Of a stretch of 64,000 nt of DNA, positions 26,788 to 35,364 are shown one piece after another. A program made the position numbers and the translations under genes. The notes beneath the pieces were generated by a model that worked only from the letters and a program-made list of their open reading frames with translations, was not told where the DNA came from and made no database searches. Numbering within the stretch: position 1 is the first letter of the stretch; each line of letters starts with the position of its first letter. The stretch comes from Aeromicrobium sp. PE09-221 (GTDB lineage: Bacteria > Actinomycetota > Actinomycetes > Propionibacteriales > Nocardioidaceae). The DNA lies in the NCBI RefSeq assembly GCF_002174305.1, contig NZ_MIJB01000012.1:22014-86013 (forward strand), written 5' to 3'.

Positions 26788-29145
26788 TCACTCGACGGTG
26801 AGACCGGCTGCCGGTGCCGTCTTGGCCGCGCGGCGGGAGGGCAGCACCGAGGCCAGCACGCCCGCGACACCCGCGAGGCCGACGATCGCCAGCAGTTGAC
26901 CGACCGGCACGTTCAGGCCCGCGGCATCGGTCAGCTGCCCGATCAGCACCTCGACGCCGATCCAGCCGAACAGGGTCCCGATCGCCACACCGAGCACTGC
27001 CGCCGCCACGGCCAGCAGGATCGCCTCGATCGTGAGGGTCGCGCGCAGCTGTCGCCGGGTCACGCCGAGAGCGCGCAGGAGTGCGTTCTCCCGCCGGCGT
27101 TCGAGCACCGAGAGACCGAGGGTGCTGCCGATCCCGACCAACGCGATGAGCACCGCGATGCCGAGGAGTCCCACGACGACGGCGGTCATGATCGTCATCT
27201 GCTGCTCGATGAATCCCCGCTGCTCGATCGACTGGCTGAGCTGGAGATCGAGCCCCGTGGCGACGGCCTTGAGATCGCCGACGACCTCGCTGGGGTCCGC
27301 CCCGGCGCTCGTGCGGATCCATGCCGCGACCGGCACGGGTGTGCCGGTGATCGAGCGCATCGTGTCGGTGGAGACGAGCGGCGTCTGTCCGTAGTCGCCG
27401 ATGCGAGCATCGAGGGTCAGCTGCCGGTTGCCGGCATCGAGGGTCACCGTGGTGGGGAACTCGAGCTGCTCGGCGATGTCGTCACCCAGCAGGATCTCGC
27501 CATCTGCCGGGAGCCGTTCGGTGTCGTGCAGGATCGACGTGTCCCGAGGTGTGGAGGCTACCGGGGTGGTGATGCCGTCGATGCTTCCCATCGTCCCGGC
27601 GAGGGTGGTGACCTCCTCGACATCGGGAACGGTCAGCAGCCGGTCGACCGTGTCGGCGGGCAGCTCGGTCTCGGCGGACACCGCGGCATCGACCGGATAG
27701 CTGACGCGGTTCTCCTCGGCGATCGCGCTGGAGGTGCTCGCCATGCCGACGACGACCGCGCTCGTCAGGGTCACGCCGACGAGCAGTGCCGAGGTGGTGG
27801 TGGCGGTGCGCTTCGGATTGCGGATGGCGTTGTCGGTCGCGATGCGGGCGGTGGCACCGGCGAAGGGGCGTGCCAGTGCTCCGGCGGCGCGGATCATCGG
27901 CGGGACGATGGCAGGTCCGAGGACGAGGATGCTGACGAAGGACAGGACACCGCCGCCGAGCATGGCGACGAGGCTCTGGCTCACCACGGCGAGGATCAGC
28001 AGCGCCGCACCGGCCAGCAGCAACCCGATCCCGCCTGCGATGCGCGCGGGTCCGGCGGCACCGCCGGATCCGGTGCCTTCCGCGGGGCGAAGGGCCGCGA
28101 GGGGGCTGACCCGGGTGGTGGCCCGGGTCGGGAACCAGGCCGCGATGACCGTCACCAGGACGCCGACGGCGAAGCCCGCGAGCAGCCAGGGTAGCGGGAT
28201 ACCGGGATTGCCCAGGGGAACGCTGTCGAAGGCGGCGCGGACGGCGCTGATCGCGCCGAAGGAGAGTGCCAGGCCGCCGACGATGCCGGCCATCGCGGAG
28301 ACGATGCCGATGGCGAGCGATTCGACGCGTACGGATCGTCGTACCTGCGCGTGGGTGGCGCCGACACAGCGGAGCATCGCGATATCGGAGGTGCGCTGCG
28401 CGAACAGGATCGAGAAGGTGTTGGCGATGACGATGGCCGCCACGGTCAGGGCGATGGTGACGAAGATCAGCAGCATGTAGGTCAGGACATCGGTGCCCTG
28501 GAGCATCTCCTGCTGGCGTTCGGCGATGTAGTCATCGGCGGTCACGACGCGTGCATCGGGCGCGGCATCGAGGACGGTGCCTTCCGCGGAGCCCTTGACG
28601 AGCACTGAGTCGGTCCAGAAGGAGCCGAGTCGACTCACGTCGTCCCAGGGGGCGTAGTAGTCGGCTCGCATGAGGGCTTCACCGGAATCGACGATGCCGA
28701 CGACCTGGAAGGTCGTGCCGGAGATCTCGACGCTGTCGCCGATGGCGGCACCGTTGCTCTTCGCGGCCTGCCGGTCGACGACGATCTCACCGGGGGCTCG
28801 AGGCCAGGTGCCATCGGTGAGGGTCTGCCAGCGCAGGGTGTCGTCATCGGCTGCGACACCGACTGTTCCCGCGTCTTCGGAGGCGTAGCCGATGGGTGAG
28901 GCGATGCCCCCGTCGGCGTCGACCGCGTCGACGATGGCAGCGGCGTGGTCGGGTTCGTAGACGTCCGCGGCGACGAGGTCGGCGCCACGGTATGGAGTGC
29001 CGACGCCGGCGGTGAGTCCGTCCTTGGCGGAGGTGTTGAGGGCGCCGATGGCCACGATGAAGGCAACGCCGATCGCGACGGCGAGGAAGGCGGCCACGTA
29101 ACGCCGCTTGTAGAGGCGCAGGGAGGCGAGCGTGACGGTACGCAT
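26788..29145 (-). CDS. ABC transporter permease, MacB/FtsX superfamily
   Basis: A 785-residue permease with eight predicted helices in two FtsX repeats. An N-terminal helix and extracellular domain (about residues 40-240) are followed by helices near 255-340, then a second periplasmic-type domain and helices near 650-780 (TAVVVGLLGIAVLIALVGIG; RRRENALLRALGVTRRQLR). Such pairs export peptides, lipids or antibiotics or act as mechanotransmission complexes rather than importers. Its start overlaps the ATPase stop as TGATG, so the pair is one transporter. Confidence 0.9.
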   Translation of the reverse strand: MRTVTLASLRLYKRRYVAAFLAVAIGVAFIVAIGALNTSAKDGLTAGVGTPYRGADLVAADVYEPDHAAAIVDAVDADGGIASPIGYASEDAGTVGVAADDDTLRWQTLTDGTWPRAPGEIVVDRQAAKSNGAAIGDSVEISGTTFQVVGIVDSGEALMRADYYAPWDDVSRLGSFWTDSVLVKGSAEGTVLDAAPDARVVTADDYIAERQQEMLQGTDVLTYMLLIFVTIALTVAAIVIANTFSILFAQRTSDIAMLRCVGATHAQVRRSVRVESLAIGIVSAMAGIVGGLALSFGAISAVRAAFDSVPLGNPGIPLPWLLAGFAVGVLVTVIAAWFPTRATTRVSPLAALRPAEGTGSGGAAGPARIAGGIGLLLAGAALLILAVVSQSLVAMLGGGVLSFVSILVLGPAIVPPMIRAAGALARPFAGATARIATDNAIRNPKRTATTTSALLVGVTLTSAVVVGMASTSSAIAEENRVSYPVDAAVSAETELPADTVDRLLTVPDVEEVTTLAGTMGSIDGITTPVASTPRDTSILHDTERLPADGEILLGDDIAEQLEFPTTVTLDAGNRQLTLDARIGDYGQTPLVSTDTMRSITGTPVPVAAWIRTSAGADPSEVVGDLKAVATGLDLQLSQSIEQRGFIEQQMTIMTAVVVGLLGIAVLIALVGIGSTLGLSVLERRRENALLRALGVTRRQLRATLTIEAILLAVAAAVLGVAIGTLFGWIGVEVLIGQLTDAAGLNVPVGQLLAIVGLAGVAGVLASVLPSRRAAKTAPAAGLTVE

Positions 29146-29909
29146 CAGGCGCGTCCCCCGCGCAGCGCGTCGACGAGGGCCTCGGGGGTCGGGCGTTCGA
29201 GCCGGGCGCGGATGCGGCCGTCGGCGAGTACCAGGACGTCGTCGGCGTAGCTGGCGGCGTCGATCTCGTGGGTGACCATGACGACGGTCTGGCCGAACTC
29301 GCGGCAGGAGCGTCGCAGGAAGTCCAGTACCTCGCGGGAGGACTCGCTGTCGAGGTTGCCGGTCGGCTCGTCGGCGAACACGATATCGGGGGTGGTGACG
29401 AGGGCGCGGGCGATGGCGACGCGCTGCTGCTGGCCGCCGGAGAGTTCGCTGGGGCGGTGGTCGAGGCGGTCCCGGATGCCGAGGACGTCGACGACATGGT
29501 CGAAGCGGTCTCGGGTGGCGTCGTCGGCGCGGCGCCCGGCGAGGTCGAGGGGGAGCCAGATGTTCTGGCGTGCGGTCAGCATCGGCAACAGGTTGAAGGC
29601 CTGGAAGACGAAGCCGATGTGGTCGCGCCGGAAGCGGGTGAGGGCGGTGTCGTTCAGCGTCTGGAGGTGCTGGCCGCCGACGGTGATGTCACCGCCGGTG
29701 GGGGTGTCGAGTCCGGCCAGGCAGTGCATCAGCGTCGACTTGCCGGACCCCGAGGGGCCCATGATGGCCGTGAATCGTCCGGCGGGGAGGTCGAGGTCGA
29801 CACCGCGCAGGGCGTGGACCTCGGTGCTACCGCGCCCGTAGGTCTTGGTGAGGTCACGGGCCCGTGCTGCGGTGCCGGACAGGACGGAGGATGTCGCGGT
29901 CTGTGTCAT
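29145..29909 (-). CDS. ABC transporter ATP-binding protein, MacB/LolD type
   Basis: A 254-residue ATPase: Walker A GPSGSGKST near residue 51, Q-loop VFQAFNLLPMLTA, signature LSGGQQQRVAIARAL, Walker B IVFADEPTGNLDSE and H-loop VTHE. Subfamily features match lipoprotein or macrolide exporters. It powers the coupled FtsX-like permease. The stretch encoding LERPTPEA near the C-terminus shares an exact 23-bp block with intergenic DNA at 26551. Confidence 0.94.
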   Translation of the reverse strand: MTQTATSSVLSGTAARARDLTKTYGRGSTEVHALRGVDLDLPAGRFTAIMGPSGSGKSTLMHCLAGLDTPTGGDITVGGQHLQTLNDTALTRFRRDHIGFVFQAFNLLPMLTARQNIWLPLDLAGRRADDATRDRFDHVVDVLGIRDRLDHRPSELSGGQQQRVAIARALVTTPDIVFADEPTGNLDSESSREVLDFLRRSCREFGQTVVMVTHEIDAASYADDVLVLADGRIRARLERPTPEALVDALRGGRA

Positions 29910-30028
29910 ACCTCGACATTAGGAAAATCCCGTGGTTCCAGGCGTCGGTCGAGAGGCGGAAGCTGACGTGGTCCGCGGGCGGACACGGATCGCCGGTGTC
30001 CACCCACGGGATGACGTGGTGGGAGCCG

Positions 30029-30319
30029 TCAGCGGGCTCCGCGTTCGACGCTCGGGATCTCGGCGGGCCACGTGGTGGGGATGAGGTCGTCGATCGTGAC
30101 GTCGAGGGCGCGGCAGAGCGAGACCAGTGTGGTGAGTCGCGGGTTCAGCGCGGCGCCGGGACGTGCGACGCCCTTCTCGAGCTTCTGATACGTGAAGGTG
30201 GCGATATTGGCGGCCCGCGCGACCTTCTCCTGGCTCATGCCCTTGGCGAGCCGCGCGGCCTTGATGCGCGCGCCGATGTCGACCGCGAACTCATCCCAGG
30301 TGTAGTTGCTGCTGCTCAT
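30029..30319 (-). CDS. XRE-family helix-turn-helix regulator
   Basis: A 96-residue Cro/C1-type DNA-binding protein. The HTH is GMSQEKVARAANIATFTYQK (about residues 27-46), followed by LCRALDVTIDDLIP. It resembles the next upstream gene (30386-30676) and the regulator at 46485 in length and layout. GAGAGGG lies before the ATG. Confidence 0.85.
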   Translation of the reverse strand: MSSSNYTWDEFAVDIGARIKAARLAKGMSQEKVARAANIATFTYQKLEKGVARPGAALNPRLTTLVSLCRALDVTIDDLIPTTWPAEIPSVERGAR

Positions 30320-30385
30320 GCTGCCCTCTCAAGGTGGCCGTTTCAGAATTGTCACTTGCAGAATACCAATGGGATATCCCGGTGG

Positions 30386-30676
30386 TCATGCGGACTCGCC
30401 TGAGTCCGGCAGCTCGGAGATGTCCTCGGTCGCCCAGGGGAGCGGAAGCAGGTCACCCGGCTGGATCTCGAGCACCGCACAGAGACGCTCGATCGCCTCG
30501 ACCCGCGGTGCGAGCTCGAGGGGCGTGCCCTGTTCGAGCTTGGCGTAGTGCACCGAGGACAGACCGGCCTTCTGGGCGATGCTCTCGGCCGCTTCGCCAC
30601 GTTGCTCCCGTGCCGCCCGTAGCACCGCGGAGGTGGTGTCGGTGTGGTCGTTCCAGTCGATGATGCGCTCTGCCAT
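30386..30676 (-). CDS. XRE-family helix-turn-helix regulator
   Basis: A 96-residue Cro/C1-type protein with HTH GEAAESIAQKAGLSSVHYAK (about residues 27-46), then LCAVLEIQPGDLLPLPW. Same orientation as its paralogue 66 bp downstream. No dedicated target can be named. Confidence 0.83.
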   Translation of the reverse strand: MAERIIDWNDHTDTTSAVLRAAREQRGEAAESIAQKAGLSSVHYAKLEQGTPLELAPRVEAIERLCAVLEIQPGDLLPLPWATEDISELPDSGESA

Positions 30677-30803
30677 CGGATTCTCTCTTTGCGGATCGGT
30701 AGGCCCAACTGATGGAGGCCATCTGTATATGAGTCTGCACCATCACGAAAGCGGACGATGATGTGCCTCATCCTAGGGGTGTTGGCGGTTGTGGTCACCT
30801 GCT

Positions 30804-30908
30804 CTATCCCAAGGCCTCAGCGAGGGCCGCGACGAGGGTCAGGATGTGACCGGTTGTGGCCCGCTCACCCGACCGCAGACGGGCCACGGATGGCCATATC
30901 GTGGACAT
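30804..30908 (-). pseudogene. Fragment resembling the end of an XRE helix-turn-helix domain
   Basis: A 34-residue reading frame, WPSVARLRSGERATTGHILT then LVAALAEALG, resembles the recognition helix and last helices of a Cro/C1 domain. The first two helices are missing. It sits upstream of and divergent to the Pif1-like gene, near two complete XRE genes. Likely a relic, but a chance match is possible. Confidence 0.3.
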
Positions 30909-30922
30909 GGTGAAGGGATGGG

Positions 30923-33277
30923 ATGGTGGCTGAGCGGTTGCAGATGACCGAGGAGTTCTCCTCGGCTTTGTCGGTGCTCGAAGCGGGCGGCAATGTGTTC
31001 GTGACGGGCAAGGCCGGCACGGGCAAGTCCACGCTCATCCGGCATTTCCTCGCGGGCACTGAGCGCAATGTCGTGGTGGCGGCACCGACCGGGATCGCGG
31101 CCCTGAATGTGGGCGGCTATACGCTGCACCGCCTGTTCGGCTTCACTACGACGACAGGAGTGGAGGAGGTGCGGGGTGGGCGGTACTCGCCTGGGCGGTT
31201 CACGAAGGCGTTGAAGGCACTGGACACGCTGATCGTGGACGAGGCGTCGATGGTGCGGGCGGATGCCTTCGACATGGTGGCGGCCGCCCTGGAGCGCTTC
31301 GGTCCCCGTCCGGGGGAGCCCTTCGGAGGGGTGCAGCTGGTGCTGGTGGGCGATCTGTTCCAGCTGCCGCCGGTGGTGCAGGAGGCGGAGGCGCCGCATT
31401 TCTCGTCCCGGTATGCCACGCCGTATTTCTTCTCGGCGGATTCCTTCGACCGGGCGAGGTTCCCGACGGTGTCGCTGACGCACGTCTTCCGTCAGCAGGG
31501 TGATGAGCAGCTGACCTCGATCCTCAATGCGATCCGCGAGGGGGTGCTGGTCGATCAGGCTCGCGAGGACCTGAACGCGCGGGTCGATCCGGACTTCGTG
31601 CCGCCGGCCGATGAGTTCTGGCTGACCCTGGCGACCACCAACCGGATCGTCACGGCACGCAATCGGGAGCGGTTGGCCTTGCTGCCGGGGGAGGAGTTCG
31701 AGCAGCTCGCGCAGGAGTCCGGCGATCTCGGGACCTTCGATCCGCCGACTGATCGGGTGATCCGTTACAAGGTGGGCGCCCAGGTGATGATGCTCAACAA
31801 CGACCAGGCGGGGCGGTGGGTCAACGGCACGCTCGGCCGCATCGTCGAGGCTGGGTCGGATGGGGAGGTGACGGTCGAGCTCGCCGACGGCGCGTATGTG
31901 GACGTGGAGCCGCATGTGTGGGAGGTGACGCGGCCGGTCGTCGACGGCGGATCGCTGCGTCATGAGGTGGTGGGGACGTACCGGCAGTTGCCGTTCAAGC
32001 TGGCCTGGGCGATCACGATTCACAAGAGCCAGGGGCAGACCCTCGATCGGCTGGTGGTCGATCTGTCCGGGGGGACCTTCGATGTGGGCCAGGTGTACGT
32101 GGCGTTGAGCCGGGCCACGTCGACCGAGGGGCTGGTGTTGAAGCGGCCGGTGTTCCCTCGGGATCTGAAGATCGACCGCCGGGTGATGCGGTTCCTCCAC
32201 GAGCCGGCAGCGGGGGGTGAGCGGAGGTTCTGCGCCTTCGAGGTGGCGTTCGTGGGTGACGAGGGGCGGATGTCGCGGCCTCGTCCGGTGGAGATCGCGG
32301 TGGCCTTCGACGATGGAACGGCGGTGAGCACCCTGATCAATCCCGAGCGTGATCTCGCCGGAGCCCGCTCGCAGTTCGCGATCACCGCCGATGATGTCCT
32401 GCTGGCCCCACGGCTGGCCGAGGCATGGGCGGTGCTGGCGCCCCTGCTGGAGGGGTTCACGCCAGTGGGGCCTGGGATCGACGAGGTGCTCGGCAAGCTG
32501 GACTTCGAGTTGAAGCGGGGCGGTGTGGTGGTGCCGATGCCGCTGGGTGTGGACGTGCCGTTGTCGAGGGAAGAGGTCCTGCGGTTGCGGTCGGCGGATG
32601 CGGTGGAGCGGGCCGAGGCGGTCTTGGCGGCGCATGTGCGGCGTGAGCCGGCCGAGGTCGCCTCCTCGGCCTTCGTGTTCGCCGAGTCATCGCTCGAGCC
32701 GAGTTATCTCCTGCCGCGGGTGCGGTTGGTGCGGCCGCCGGGTCCGGAGCGGTTGCCGACGATCTCGGCGATCGTGCAGGTCAGCACGGCGCTCGGTGAG
32801 CTGCTGCTCGACGGTGTTCAGGCGGATGGGGCGCTCGATGAGTTGCATGCACCGGTGGTGCCTGAGGCGGTGGCGGCGCGGCTCGCGAGCGTGGTGTCGT
32901 CCGCGCCCGGCGTGTCGTCAGCGTTGGTCGAGCGGTTGCGGACGGTGGAGCGGTACCTGCGGGTGAGCTTCGTCGACGACCTGCTGTCCGAGCAGGCGCA
33001 GGCTCCGGGGGTGGCGGACCTGTTGGTGCCTGGAGCACGGGTGTGCTTCACCGGGACGGCGATGACTCCGGGTGGGCGGGTGCTGTCGCGTGAGGAGATG
33101 ACAGCGATCGCCGAGCGTCAGGGTCTCGCGCCGGTGGGCAATGTCACCAAGACGAGGTGCGATGTGCTGGTGGTGGCCGAGCTGGGGACGCAGTCGGGCA
33201 AGGCGCGCAAGGCGAAGCAGTTCGGCAAACCGGTGTTGTCGGCGGAGGAGTTCTTCGCCTGGGCAGGCGTCAGCTGA
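30923..33277 (+). CDS. Pif1-like helicase with degenerate exonuclease-like middle and C-terminal BRCT domain
   Basis: A 784-residue protein. Residues 1-430 are a Pif1/RecD-type superfamily 1 helicase: Walker A VTGKAGTGKST (28-37), IVDEASMVRAD, GDLFQLPPV, and C-terminal ITIHKSQGQTLDRLVVDLSG with VYVALSRAT. Residues about 433-560 align by eye with a DnaQ/DEDDh exonuclease (RPVEIAVAFDDG, then ITADDVLLAPRLAEAW), but the first DxE pair is absent, so it is probably inactive. Residues 705-784 are a BRCT domain (ARVCFTGTAM...VLSAEEFFAWAG). A DNA-repair or recombination role is expected. ATG 30923 follows AAGGGAT. Confidence 0.85.
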   Translation: MVAERLQMTEEFSSALSVLEAGGNVFVTGKAGTGKSTLIRHFLAGTERNVVVAAPTGIAALNVGGYTLHRLFGFTTTTGVEEVRGGRYSPGRFTKALKALDTLIVDEASMVRADAFDMVAAALERFGPRPGEPFGGVQLVLVGDLFQLPPVVQEAEAPHFSSRYATPYFFSADSFDRARFPTVSLTHVFRQQGDEQLTSILNAIREGVLVDQAREDLNARVDPDFVPPADEFWLTLATTNRIVTARNRERLALLPGEEFEQLAQESGDLGTFDPPTDRVIRYKVGAQVMMLNNDQAGRWVNGTLGRIVEAGSDGEVTVELADGAYVDVEPHVWEVTRPVVDGGSLRHEVVGTYRQLPFKLAWAITIHKSQGQTLDRLVVDLSGGTFDVGQVYVALSRATSTEGLVLKRPVFPRDLKIDRRVMRFLHEPAAGGERRFCAFEVAFVGDEGRMSRPRPVEIAVAFDDGTAVSTLINPERDLAGARSQFAITADDVLLAPRLAEAWAVLAPLLEGFTPVGPGIDEVLGKLDFELKRGGVVVPMPLGVDVPLSREEVLRLRSADAVERAEAVLAAHVRREPAEVASSAFVFAESSLEPSYLLPRVRLVRPPGPERLPTISAIVQVSTALGELLLDGVQADGALDELHAPVVPEAVAARLASVVSSAPGVSSALVERLRTVERYLRVSFVDDLLSEQAQAPGVADLLVPGARVCFTGTAMTPGGRVLSREEMTAIAERQGLAPVGNVTKTRCDVLVVAELGTQSGKARKAKQFGKPVLSAEEFFAWAGVS

Positions 33278-33839
33278 GGAGTTCGGTTGGGGTCAGCCGT
33301 ACGGGGAGCGGTTCGAGGGTCTCGAAGGCTTCGTCGCCGACCGCCCGCGCCGTCGCGTGGTAGTCGCCGTCGTCGAGGGTGAGGGCGCTGATGGAGGGCT
33401 CGTCGGGGTCGACGATCCAGTAGTGAGGGCATTGGGCTCGGGCGAGGCGGTCGCGTTTGAGCAATAGGTCGATCGAGCGGGTGGACGGCGAGAGGATCTC
33501 GACCGCTAGGAGCGGCGCGGTGGGCAGATCATGTTCGGTGACGTCGGTGCGGAGCGCGACCACGAGATCGGGCTGGATGACGGTGTCATCGGCGAGGATG
33601 ACGTCGACCGGTGCGTAAAGCACCTCGAGCTCGGGAGGGCAGGATGCACGCAGCGCTAGGTAGAGATTTCCACTCGCCCGCTGATGGGCGGTCCGCGGCG
33701 CGGGGCTCACGATGAGCACGCCGTCGATGAGCTCGTAGCGGTGGCCGTCATCGGGCATCGACTGGAGGTCGTCGCGCGTGAGGGCCCGTCCTCGCGGAAG
33801 TCCCAGGGGCTGGGCGGCCGGCGTGGTCATGGTCACCAT
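33270..33839 (-). CDS. Uma2-family PD-(D/E)XK nuclease-like protein
   Basis: A 189-residue member of the Uma2 (DUF820) family. YELIDGVLIVSPAP, PVDVILADDTVIQPDLVVAL and LLAVEILSPSTRSIDLLLK carry the Asp, Glu and Lys of the PD-(D/E)XK core. The C-terminal HYWIVDPDEPSISALTL is typical. Biological role of the family is not established. ATG 33839 is chosen because GGAGGAG is 8 bases upstream. Overlaps the Pif1 gene end by 8 bp. Confidence 0.9.
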   Translation of the reverse strand: MVTMTTPAAQPLGLPRGRALTRDDLQSMPDDGHRYELIDGVLIVSPAPRTAHQRASGNLYLALRASCPPELEVLYAPVDVILADDTVIQPDLVVALRTDVTEHDLPTAPLLAVEILSPSTRSIDLLLKRDRLARAQCPHYWIVDPDEPSISALTLDDGDYHATARAVGDEAFETLEPLPVRLTPTELLS

Positions 33840-33976
33840 CGTAGGTCTCCTCCTCGTCCATGACCACGAGTCAAGCGCCGGACGGTAGCCGGTCTCCAGG
33901 GCCTCACGTGATCTGTGGATGGCTGGACTTGTTCGAGAATCTGTGGATAGCCGACTGGAGGCGGAAGCGAAAACAA

Positions 33977-34008
33977 CTTGGGCGGGCACCTCACGGTGCC
34001 CGCCCAAG
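33977..34008 (-). terminator. Intrinsic terminator of the 34088-34372 gene
   Basis: A 14-bp perfect stem (CTTGGGCGGGCACC and complement) with a 4-base loop. Read on the reverse strand it is followed by TTGTTTTC, a U-rich tail. It lies 79 bp after the small membrane protein's stop. Confidence 0.75.
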
Positions 34009-34087
34009 CCTGCTTGGTCGCGTGGAGAGCATACTCTCCCGGGGGTGACCATCGCGACCGGGTCCGGTGGCGTCGGTCCAGACTGCC

Positions 34088-34372
34088 TCATTCGGGCCGG
34101 TGGAAGACCCGCTTGGTGAGTGCTTGGACATCGCGGTCCAGATGGGTGAGCTTCGTGTTCGTGGTCTCGAGCTTCGCGCTGACTTCCGCGCGGAAGGACT
34201 CGAACTGCTGGTCGATGCCCTCGAAGCGATGGTCGATGCCTTCGAACCGGGCGTGAAGGCTGGCCATCTCGGCTTTGAGGAGTCGCGTGAACCAGCTGGT
34301 GATCAGTCCGGCGAGCGTGAAGAACACTGCGATCGTGCCGACGATCATGGCCCAAACCTGCGCCTCGTTCAA
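34088..34372 (-). CDS. Small single-pass membrane protein with coiled-coil tail (family shared with 60013)
   Basis: A 94-residue protein: short N-terminus with LNEAQVWAMIV, one transmembrane helix (about residues 8-30), then a charged heptad-like region containing RFEGIDHRFEGIDQQFES, and a conserved end LDRDVQALTKRVFHRPE. TTG 34372 is chosen because GGAGAGG is 8 bases upstream; GTG 34381 and upstream ATG are alternatives. The protein at 60013-60246 has the same plan and an almost identical C-terminus. Function unknown. Confidence 0.6.
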   Translation of the reverse strand: MNEAQVWAMIVGTIAVFFTLAGLITSWFTRLLKAEMASLHARFEGIDHRFEGIDQQFESFRAEVSAKLETTNTKLTHLDRDVQALTKRVFHRPE

Positions 34373-34533
34373 CGTGATCACCTCTCCAGTGTGGATTACT
34401 GGTGCCGAGCCTGCCAAGGGATCGACCGGTGAGCCAGCGGGTGACCCGGGGTTGTGGATGGCCTTGACGGGCGGCCTTCCTGTGGACGATCGCTCAGTGC
34501 TCGAGCGCGCGAAATTGAGCTAAGGTTCCGTTT

Positions 34534-35313
34534 ATGCGACGAATCCTGCTGGCCCCGGTGGTGGCGGTGGCCCTCGGGGTCGTGTCGGCCTGTACCGAGG
34601 ATCCTGTTCAGCAGGGCAGGCAGGAATCGAGTGCTGATGTGGATGCGCGCGGCGACCTCGAGTTGACCCAGGAGAACTTCGTCCAGGAGGTCAAGGCCGC
34701 ACTCGTGGAGGCGGGCACCGTCGAGTTGACGTGGACCAATTCGATCGGTGATCAGGAGATCGCGGTGGAGGGCCGCATGGTGATCGCCGAGGATGCGGGG
34801 GACCGCGCGGCAGCGCTCACGATGGACCTGCCCGGCCCGGGCGGTCCGGGTGCTTCGCAGCTGGATCTGAGATTGGTCGATGAGGTCGTCTATGTGAACC
34901 TGGGCCAGGCGACGGACGATGACTTCTATCGCGTAGAGGTGAACGGTGACTCGGCGCAGGACGCGGAGGACTTCATCGCGATGCTCGATCAGGCCGACCC
35001 CGTTCACCAGCTGGAGATCCTGCGTGATGCGGTGACCGGGTTCTCCGAGGACGGCGATGGCGGCGAGATCGACGGTGTCTCGACGACGCGCTACGTGCTG
35101 ACCGTCGATTCGATGGCGATGCGCGAGGCGCAGGGTCTTGATCCGGAGGGCACGATCGAGCTGCCGCGGAACGTCGATTACGTCTTCTCTATCGGACCGG
35201 ACCTTCTCCCGCGGCGTATGGAAGTGGAGATCCCCTCGGCGGGGGCCTCGACGATGGAATGGCGTCGCTGGGGTCAGGACGCCGTGATCGAGACGCCGGA
35301 TGGCGCTCTGTGA
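34534..35313 (+). CDS. LppX/LprAFG-like lipoprotein
   Basis: A 259-residue exported lipoprotein. The signal peptide MRRILLAPVVAVALGVVSAC ends in a lipobox with C20. The mature part reads as a beta-rich fold with VELTWTNSIGDQEIAVEGRM and a late YVLTVDSMAM...LPRNVDYVFSIGPDLLPRRME, which is typical of the LppX_LprAFG family that binds lipids or glycolipids at the cell envelope. A TAAGGT -10-like box lies 10-15 bases before ATG. Monocistronic. Confidence 0.85.
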   Translation: MRRILLAPVVAVALGVVSACTEDPVQQGRQESSADVDARGDLELTQENFVQEVKAALVEAGTVELTWTNSIGDQEIAVEGRMVIAEDAGDRAAALTMDLPGPGGPGASQLDLRLVDEVVYVNLGQATDDDFYRVEVNGDSAQDAEDFIAMLDQADPVHQLEILRDAVTGFSEDGDGGEIDGVSTTRYVLTVDSMAMREAQGLDPEGTIELPRNVDYVFSIGPDLLPRRMEVEIPSAGASTMEWRRWGQDAVIETPDGAL

Positions 35314-35364
35314 GGGCTGAACCGTCGGAATGGTCCACGAACGGATCGATGGCGCGAGAAGGCG

